A stretch of 9,768 bases of DNA, taken from NCBI GenBank assembly GCA_944376955.1, contig CALWEB010000098.1, positions 1 through 9,768 of the forward strand. Reading direction: 5' to 3'. Below, piece after piece: positions 5,729 to 9,768 of this stretch; position 1 is the first letter of the stretch; the number at the start of each line of letters is the position of its first letter. The DNA is from an uncultured Agathobaculum sp. (GTDB taxonomy: Bacteria > Bacillota > Clostridia > Oscillospirales > Butyricicoccaceae). The translations under genes were made by a program, and so were the position numbers. The notes beneath the pieces were generated by a model. The model was not told where the DNA came from, did not search any database, and saw nothing but the letters and a program-made list of their open reading frames with translations.

Positions 5729-6592
5729 TTATCCAAAGTACCCCATCGCACCATACATTTCCGGCCTACGGTCGCGGAACACGCCCCAACTGTGGCGCAA
5801 CTCGCGGATTTCATCCAGATCGAAGGTATGCGTCAAAATGCCGGTTTCCTCGCGCCCTGCCTGCTCGACCAGCGCACCCGTCTCGTCCGCGATAAAGGAC
5901 GAGCCGTAAAACGTCAGGCTCGAGGACTGGTACTGGTTTTCCGGCGAAGGCGTTACTGTCTCGGTGCCAACACGGTTAGCCGCAACCAGCGGCATAATAT
6001 TCGCCGCCGCGTGCCCCTGCATACAACGCCGCCAGTGCGGCATGGAGTCGCAGTCCAAAATCGGTTCGGAACCGATCGCAGTCGGATAAAACAGCAGTTC
6101 TGCGCCTTGCAGCGCCATGCAGCGCGCCGACTCCGGGAACCACTGATCCCAGCAGATACCCACGCCGATCTTGGCGTAAGCCGTATCCCATACGCGGAAA
6201 CCGGTATCACCCGGTGTAAAATAAAACTTTTCCTGATAGAAATGGTCGTCCGGAATGTGGGTCTTGCGGTACTGCCCCAGAATCGTGCCGTCCGCGTCGA
6301 TCACCGCCACGGTGTTGAACGTAGTGTTGCCCACGCGTTCATAATAACTGACCGGCAGCACCACGCGGAAATCATGTGCCAGCGTGCGCAGCACATTCAC
6401 CGCCGGGTTCTCCTCCAGCGTGGTCGCCAAATGGTAGTTATCGTAGTTTTTTTCCTGACAGAAATACCAGTTTTCAAACAATTCGGGCAGCAGGATGATC
6501 TGCGCACCTTGCGCCGCCGCTTGGCGCACCTGTTCGGTTGCAGTCTCCAGCCCGTAGGTCATCTGAACCGCTGCCACGGTCACTTTGCTCAT
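5729..6592 (-). CDS. aguB: N-carbamoylputrescine amidase
   Basis: This 287-aa enzyme of the carbon-nitrogen hydrolase (nitrilase) superfamily hydrolyses N-carbamoylputrescine to putrescine, CO2 and ammonia in the cytoplasm. The catalytic triad is visible: Glu37 in LLPELFE, Lys110 in GQYRKTHIP, and nucleophile Cys147 in GVGICWDQ. The AguB-typical segments KTHIPDDHFYQEKFYFTPGD and WDQWFPESAR are present. It follows agmatine deiminase by 34 bp, completing the agmatine-to-putrescine route. The ATG at 6592 is chosen because AAAGGAG around 6603-6609 lies about ten bases away. The ATG at 6601 would be only two bases from that site, and the in-frame extension to 6673 overlaps aguA. The stretch between VAAVQM and GAQIILLPE is about six residues shorter than in the AguB proteins I recall, which may be a small in-frame deletion or lineage variation. 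Confidence 0.94.
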   Translation of the reverse strand: MSKVTVAAVQMTYGLETATEQVRQAAAQGAQIILLPELFENWYFCQEKNYDNYHLATTLEENPAVNVLRTLAHDFRVVLPVSYYERVGNTTFNTVAVIDADGTILGQYRKTHIPDDHFYQEKFYFTPGDTGFRVWDTAYAKIGVGICWDQWFPESARCMALQGAELLFYPTAIGSEPILDCDSMPHWRRCMQGHAAANIMPLVAANRVGTETVTPSPENQYQSSSLTFYGSSFIADETGALVEQAGREETGILTHTFDLDEIRELRHSWGVFRDRRPEMYGAMGYFG

Positions 6593-6626
6593 GGTTTTCA
6601 TTCTCCTTTTTGTGGAATCATGCCGT

Positions 6627-7721
6627 TTATACGAGGGGAACCTGCTGCGTGATGCAGTGGATATTGCCCCCACCGATCAGGATATCCCGCGCTGGGATTG
6701 CCACCACCGTGCGCGTCGGGAACAATCCTTGCAAAATCGCCTGCGCTTTTTCGTCCATCGGGTCACCGAAGGCAGGCATGACAATCGCATCGTTTGCGAT
6801 ATAAAAGTTGACATAGCTTGCCGCAAGGCGCTCGCCCGGCGTGCGCGTCGGCTCACCATCGCACAAGTCCAGCCCCTCGCACTCCTCAGCCGTAATGGTC
6901 ACGGGCGCGGGCAGCGGCAGCTTGTGGACGCGGATTGTGCGTCCCTTGGCATCGGTCACGGCTTCCAGCGCGGCCAAGCTGGCTGCAGAAAGCGCATACT
7001 GCGGATCACTTTGGTCATCCGTCCACGCGAGTACGACCTCTCCCGGCGCGACAAATGCGCATACGTTGTCCACATGTTCGTTGGTTTCATCGTTATAGAT
7101 GCCCCGCGGCAGCCAGATTACCTTGCTGACACCCAGATAATCGCATAGCGTGCGCTCGATCTGCTCCCGGGTCAGGCCAGGGTTGCGCCCTTCGGACAGC
7201 AGGCACGCCTCGGTCACGAGCGCGGTCCCCTCACCATCCACATGAATCGAGCCGCCCTCGCAGATGAAATTCCGCTTGTCATAACAGTCATTTTCCAGCA
7301 GATCGCAGAACTTGCGCGCGACACGGTTATCGCGCTCCCAGCTTGGATACAGGCCGTCTACGTCGCCGCCCCAAGCGTTAAAACCCCAGTCAATGCCGCG
7401 GCGCTCGCCCTTACCGTTCACGACAAACGTCGGCCCGACGTCACGCGCCCACGCGTCGTCGGTTTCCATCACGACCAACCGCACCCGCTCGGGCAACTGC
7501 GCACGCGCGTTGTCATACTGCCCTTCCGAACATAAAACGGTCATCTTTTCGCTTGCCGAAATGGCCTCGATCACCTGCAAAAAAGCTTTGCGCGCGGCAT
7601 ATGCGCCATATTGCCATGAGTCCGCCCGTTCGGGCCAGATCATCAGGCAGCCCTCATGCGGCGCAAACTCCGCAGGCATGAAAAAACCGTCCTCGACGGG
7701 CGTTGTGTGCAAAATCCTCAT
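6627..7721 (-). CDS. aguA: Agmatine deiminase
   Basis: This 364-aa member of the guanidino-group-modifying (peptidyl-arginine deiminase-like) family converts agmatine to N-carbamoylputrescine and ammonia. The length is full. Visible family residues are Asp94 in WARDVGPT, Glu155 in CEGGSIH, His216 in NEHVDN, and the nucleophile Cys356 in GGGNIHCITQQ. The substrate-contacting WGFNAWGG block is at 112-119. The ATG at 7721 has GGAG at 7731-7734 with a 9-base gap. It is first in a two-gene operon with aguB. Pairing with an amidase, not a putrescine carbamoyltransferase, points to putrescine synthesis over ATP-yielding agmatine fermentation. No arginine decarboxylase or agmatine/putrescine antiporter gene lies within the window. 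Confidence 0.96.
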   Translation of the reverse strand: MRILHTTPVEDGFFMPAEFAPHEGCLMIWPERADSWQYGAYAARKAFLQVIEAISASEKMTVLCSEGQYDNARAQLPERVRLVVMETDDAWARDVGPTFVVNGKGERRGIDWGFNAWGGDVDGLYPSWERDNRVARKFCDLLENDCYDKRNFICEGGSIHVDGEGTALVTEACLLSEGRNPGLTREQIERTLCDYLGVSKVIWLPRGIYNDETNEHVDNVCAFVAPGEVVLAWTDDQSDPQYALSAASLAALEAVTDAKGRTIRVHKLPLPAPVTITAEECEGLDLCDGEPTRTPGERLAASYVNFYIANDAIVMPAFGDPMDEKAQAILQGLFPTRTVVAIPARDILIGGGNIHCITQQVPLV

Positions 7722-7753
7722 ATCGTCTCTCTCCGTTATGCTTTCTCCCTAAT

Positions 7754-7782
7754 AGGGTACAACATTTCGATGGCACTTGCAA
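7754..7782 (-). promoter_or_regulatory. Candidate aguAB promoter
   Basis: On the minus strand TTGCAA (7782-7777) is followed after 17 bp by TACCCT (7759-7754, 3 of 6 consensus). The start would fall near 7747, giving a leader of about 26 nt before the aguA ATG. The -35 hexamer is palindromic and also serves the divergent promoter. The weak -10 keeps confidence moderate. Confidence 0.4.
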
Positions 7783-7805
7783 GATTTTCCCGGGTATGTT
7801 ACACT
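7777..7805 (+). promoter_or_regulatory. Candidate promoter of the DUF4282-like gene
   Basis: TTGCAA (7777-7782) and TACACT (7800-7805, 4 of 6 consensus) are 17 bp apart on the plus strand. The predicted transcript start is near 7812, about 33 bases before the ATG at 7845. The 123-bp interval 7722-7844 holds this, the opposing aguA promoter, and nothing else recognised. Confidence 0.5.
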
Positions 7806-7844
7806 AAATATACACATACTTCATCGGTTTATCAGGAGGAAATC

Positions 7845-8432
7845 ATGTACAGCTATCCTTATTCCTATACGCATACTTATACATATACCCCATTTTTCAG
7901 TTTTATCTTGCCAATTATTGCAGCGATTGTCGTCATTGCGGGCGGTCTGGCACTGTATTTCCTGTTTGTCCGCAAGCCCAACCAATTTCAGGGCACTGTC
8001 GCCAAGCTGCATGACGTGCTCAACTTCCGTACTTGGTATACGGAAAAAATCATCCGCGTGCTGTACTGCATCACGATGGTCGGCATCGTGGTGTACAGTG
8101 TCATCCTGCTGTTCTCACATTTTTTCACCGCCGTGTTGCTCTTTGTCCTCGGCAATCTGACCGCGCGCATCGTGTATGAATATGCGCTTTTGCTGCTCGT
8201 ATTGTGCCGCAACACGCAGGAAATCAACCGCAAGATGGGCCCGCTCCCCGCGAAGCCGTCGGATCCGCCCGCACCGGGCGCAGACCCGTCCCCCGCTGCC
8301 GCACCGCAGCAGCCTTCCGTGGCACCGGTTCATCCGCAGCCGCCCTGCCCGCCGCAGAATGCCGTTCCGGCACCGCCGCAGCAGGAATCCCCGCAGCCGC
8401 CCATGCCCCCGCAGGATGGCTCGCAGCCGTAA
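7845..8432 (+). CDS. DUF4282-like membrane protein with Tyr-rich head and Pro-rich tail
   Basis: This 195-aa membrane protein has no assigned function. The N-terminus is an odd low-complexity stretch with tyrosine at nearly every second residue (YSYPYSYTHTYTYT, 2-15). A membrane helix (about 17-42) ends in RKP. Then comes a unit resembling DUF4282 (about 52-130): an FRTWYTEKIIRVLY entry, two closely packed hydrophobic segments (about 68-91 and 93-121), and a short NTQEINRKM helix. Such modules recur in Gram-positive membrane proteins, often near zinc-ribbon or Pro-rich regions. The C-terminal tail (132-195) is disordered-looking, with 25 prolines in 64 residues plus Gln and Ala. The ATG at 7845 is fixed by AGGAGGA at 7834-7840; the upstream in-frame extension runs back into aguA and is not real. 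The DUF assignment is from recollection of the pattern. Confidence 0.75.
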   Translation: MYSYPYSYTHTYTYTPFFSFILPIIAAIVVIAGGLALYFLFVRKPNQFQGTVAKLHDVLNFRTWYTEKIIRVLYCITMVGIVVYSVILLFSHFFTAVLLFVLGNLTARIVYEYALLLLVLCRNTQEINRKMGPLPAKPSDPPAPGADPSPAAAPQQPSVAPVHPQPPCPPQNAVPAPPQQESPQPPMPPQDGSQP

Positions 8433-8470
8433 CACAAGTTCATATTTCCCCTCTGGGATTTTTCCACCTC

Positions 8471-8503
8471 GGCGCGCAGAATGTTGGTTAACTTCTGCGC
8501 GCC
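8471..8503. repeat. Perfect 11-bp inverted repeat at the yitT-family promoter
   Basis: GGCGCGCAGAA (8471-8481) and TTCTGCGCGCC (8493-8503) are perfect inverted copies around an 11-base centre. The right arm overlaps the -35 end and the spacer of the next gene's promoter. As RNA it could be a hairpin behind the DUF4282-like gene, which ends at 8432, but no U-run follows. It could therefore be a weak terminator, an RNA stabiliser or an operator. A 4-bp stem with T5 at 8448-8464 upstream is too small to call a terminator. Confidence 0.6.
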
Positions 8504-8516
8504 GCTGTGCTATAAT
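8488..8516 (+). promoter_or_regulatory. Promoter of the YitT-family gene
   Basis: A perfect TATAAT at 8511-8516 carries the extended -10 motif TGC directly before it (8508-8510). TTAACT at 8488-8493 (4 of 6 consensus) gives a 17-bp spacer. The transcript should start near 8523, 43 bases before the ATG. Confidence 0.75.
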
Positions 8517-8565
8517 AGAGACGAACATCCGCCGGTCATTCAGCCGGTCGAAGAGGGGGAATTTC

Positions 8566-9477
8566 ATGCAGAGCAAGCAAACGTCCAGCGTCCCAAACGG
8601 CCATCCGCAGAGCGGGTGGGAGCCGCCTCTTACCGGGCAGGCACGTCGCCTGTTCCTGATTGTGCTGGCCTCGGTTGTGATGGCAGCCAATATCAAAAGC
8701 TTTGTCGATGCCGGTGGCCTGTTCCCCGGCGGGTTTAACGGCCTAACGCTGCTCATCCAGCGCAGTGCACAGCAATTTGCGGGCATTGCGCTTCCCTTCA
8801 CCGCGATTAACCTGCTGCTCAACGCCATCCCCGCGGTCATCAGCTTTCGGCTCATCGGTAAACGGTTTACGCTCTATTCCTGTCTGATGATCGCGCTGAC
8901 GAGCGTCCTGACTGATATCATTCCATCTATGCCACTGACCGATGACGTACTGCTCGTATGTATCTTCGGCGGCATCTTCAACGGCCTTGCCATCAGCCTT
9001 TGCCTGCTCGGCCGCGCCACCAGCGGCGGCACGGATTTTATTGCGGTTGCCCTCAGTGAGCGGCTGAATGTAGACGCATGGAACTACATTTTCATCGGCA
9101 ACTGCCTGATGCTCGCCGTGGCCGGTATGCTGTTCGGCTGGGACAAAGCGCTCTATTCGATCATCTTCCAATTTGCCTCCACACAGGTTGTCCACCTGCT
9201 TGACCCACGCTTTAAGCGCACAACACTGTTCATTATCTCCAACCGCGCGCCGGAAATTTATGAACACATCAAGGACACTACCCATCACGGCGCGACGCTG
9301 TTCCACGGCACCGGCCTGTACAACGGCGAGGAACGCGACCTGATCTATTCGGTTATCGCAAGCGATCAGGTCAAGGAGATCACGCGCGCCGCGCGCGAAA
9401 TCGACCCGCACGCCTTCATCAACATTCTGAAAACCGATCAGGTGGCGGGCAACTTCTACCGCCGCCCGCACGACTGA
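8566..9477 (+). CDS. YitT-family membrane protein with C-terminal DUF2179 domain
   Basis: This 303-aa membrane protein has the YitT layout. A polar N-terminal extension of about 25 residues is followed by a membrane region of roughly five or six helices (about 29-210). The repeat-related glycine motifs GGFNG (55-59) and SGGTD (153-157) are present. The cytoplasmic DUF2179 domain (about 218-298) contains HGATLFHGTGLYNGEERDLI and a terminal IDPHAFINI. DUF2179 is thought to be a small ligand-binding or regulatory domain, and the transported substrate is not established for most members. The ATG at 8566 has AGGGGG at 8554-8559. A far longer in-frame opening from 8176 crosses the preceding gene, its own promoter and the inverted repeat, so it is rejected. 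It stands alone between its promoter and a strong terminator. Confidence 0.92.
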   Translation: MQSKQTSSVPNGHPQSGWEPPLTGQARRLFLIVLASVVMAANIKSFVDAGGLFPGGFNGLTLLIQRSAQQFAGIALPFTAINLLLNAIPAVISFRLIGKRFTLYSCLMIALTSVLTDIIPSMPLTDDVLLVCIFGGIFNGLAISLCLLGRATSGGTDFIAVALSERLNVDAWNYIFIGNCLMLAVAGMLFGWDKALYSIIFQFASTQVVHLLDPRFKRTTLFIISNRAPEIYEHIKDTTHHGATLFHGTGLYNGEERDLIYSVIASDQVKEITRAAREIDPHAFINILKTDQVAGNFYRRPHD

Positions 9478-9485
9478 AACGGGTC

Positions 9486-9511
9486 TCGTTTGAAACTGTT
9501 GTTTCAAACGA
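9486..9511 (+). other. First hairpin after the YitT-family gene
   Basis: TCGTTTGAAAC (9486-9496) pairs perfectly with GTTTCAAACGA (9501-9511) around a TGTT loop, starting 9 bases after the stop codon. It has no T-run behind it, so it is more likely a 3'-end stabiliser than a terminator. The true terminator follows 26 bases later. Confidence 0.65.
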
Positions 9512-9536
9512 AGAGGGCGCTGCCGCGCGAGCGCAC

Positions 9537-9577
9537 AAAAAGCCGTACCGTTCCCAAAAGGAGCGGTACGGCTTTTT
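9537..9577. terminator. Bidirectional intrinsic terminator
   Basis: Arms 9537-9554 and 9560-9577 form an 18-bp stem (one G-T pair) with a five-base CAAAA loop. The left arm begins with A5 and the right arm ends in T5, so U-tracts appear in both directions. It lies between the plus-strand YitT-family gene and the convergent oxidoreductase gene ending at 9589, and can serve both. Confidence 0.93.
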
Positions 9578-9588
9578 CGGTCTGTTTT

Positions 9589-9768
9589 TTACGCGTTGTC
9601 ACACTTTTCGAGCAGCTTCTCCCACTGTTCGTCAACATACTGCTGCGCGGCTTCGAGCGTCCACTCGTTGCCCGGCTTGAAGCAGTGCTTGAAGCGGCCT
9701 TGCAATTTCATAAACTCGGTGACGGGCAGCTTGTTCTTCGGCATATAGTTCAAATGCCACTTGCCCTC
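9589..9768 (-). CDS. C-terminal end of a 2-oxoacid:ferredoxin oxidoreductase beta subunit
   Basis: The last 59 codons and the TAA stop (9591-9589) of a minus-strand gene are present; the rest lies beyond the right edge. The peptide contains NYMPKNKLPVTEFMKLQGRF and FKPGNEW, then a charged helix ending QWEKLLEKCDNA. From memory this matches the C-terminus of the thiamine-diphosphate-binding beta subunit of pyruvate or related 2-oxoacid:ferredoxin oxidoreductases. These enzymes make acyl-CoA and reduced ferredoxin in anaerobes. The TPP-binding and iron-sulfur motifs are not in the window, so the substrate class (pyruvate, 2-oxoisovalerate, 2-oxoglutarate) cannot be told. The bidirectional terminator sits 11 bases downstream. 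Confidence 0.6.
   Translation of the reverse strand, partial: EGKWHLNYMPKNKLPVTEFMKLQGRFKHCFKPGNEWTLEAAQQYVDEQWEKLLEKCDNA

Noticed and set aside
5792..6652. Plus-strand open frame of 286 codons antisense to aguB
   Set aside because: The opposite strand has an intact amidase with full catalytic triad; this frame shows no domain or ribosome binding site.
8438..8464. Possible terminator with a TCCC/GGGA stem and T5 after the DUF4282-like gene
   Set aside because: The stem is only four base pairs with a four-base loop, too weak to call as an intrinsic terminator.
8743..9507. Minus-strand open frame of 254 codons antisense to the YitT-family gene
   Set aside because: Shadow of a clear membrane protein with DUF2179; no start signal, and it would end inside the opposing gene.

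Overview
The window looks like chromosome of a GC-rich, anaerobic, gut-type member of the Clostridia (Oscillospiraceae/Butyricicoccaceae-like). Four things point there: strong AGGAGG-type ribosome binding sites before almost every gene, a lipoprotein-type TRAP solute-binding protein, a YitT-family protein, and the C-terminus of what looks like a 2-oxoacid:ferredoxin oxidoreductase beta subunit. The organism assignment is inference. I see no rRNA, tRNA, CRISPR array, insertion sequence or phage gene.

Region 1 (1-4196, minus strand) is one apparent operon. In transcription order it holds a zinc-dependent sugar-acid dehydrogenase (RspB/LgoD type), the three TRAP transporter genes dctP, dctQ and dctM, and the first codons of a gene that resembles tagaturonate reductase (uxaB), cut by the window edge. 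Together they suggest import and catabolism of a hexonate or hexuronate. The most attractive reading is L-galactonate to D-tagaturonate to D-altronate. A 13-bp hairpin separates dctP from dctQM, and dctQ/dctM overlap by ATGA.

Region 2 (4197-5706) holds the control region and a divergent plus-strand unit. The unit is a GntR-family (FCD-type) regulator followed by a small two-helix membrane protein of unknown function, closed by a strong terminator. The 298-bp divergent region carries a near-consensus promoter for the catabolic operon. Just downstream of that promoter lie a perfect 14-bp palindrome and four TTGT elements spaced exactly 11 bp apart, a good candidate operator for the GntR protein.

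Region 3 (5729-7721, minus strand) is an aguA-aguB pair, agmatine deiminase plus N-carbamoylputrescine amidase. The two turn agmatine into putrescine.

Region 4 (7722-9577, plus strand) has a DUF4282-like membrane protein with a tyrosine-rich head and a proline-rich tail, then a YitT-family membrane protein with a C-terminal DUF2179 domain. A bidirectional terminator follows and separates it from the convergent oxidoreductase fragment at the right edge.

Nothing here is a wholly new type of system. The most distinctive unit is the GntR-controlled TRAP/sugar-acid operon with its helically phased operator array.
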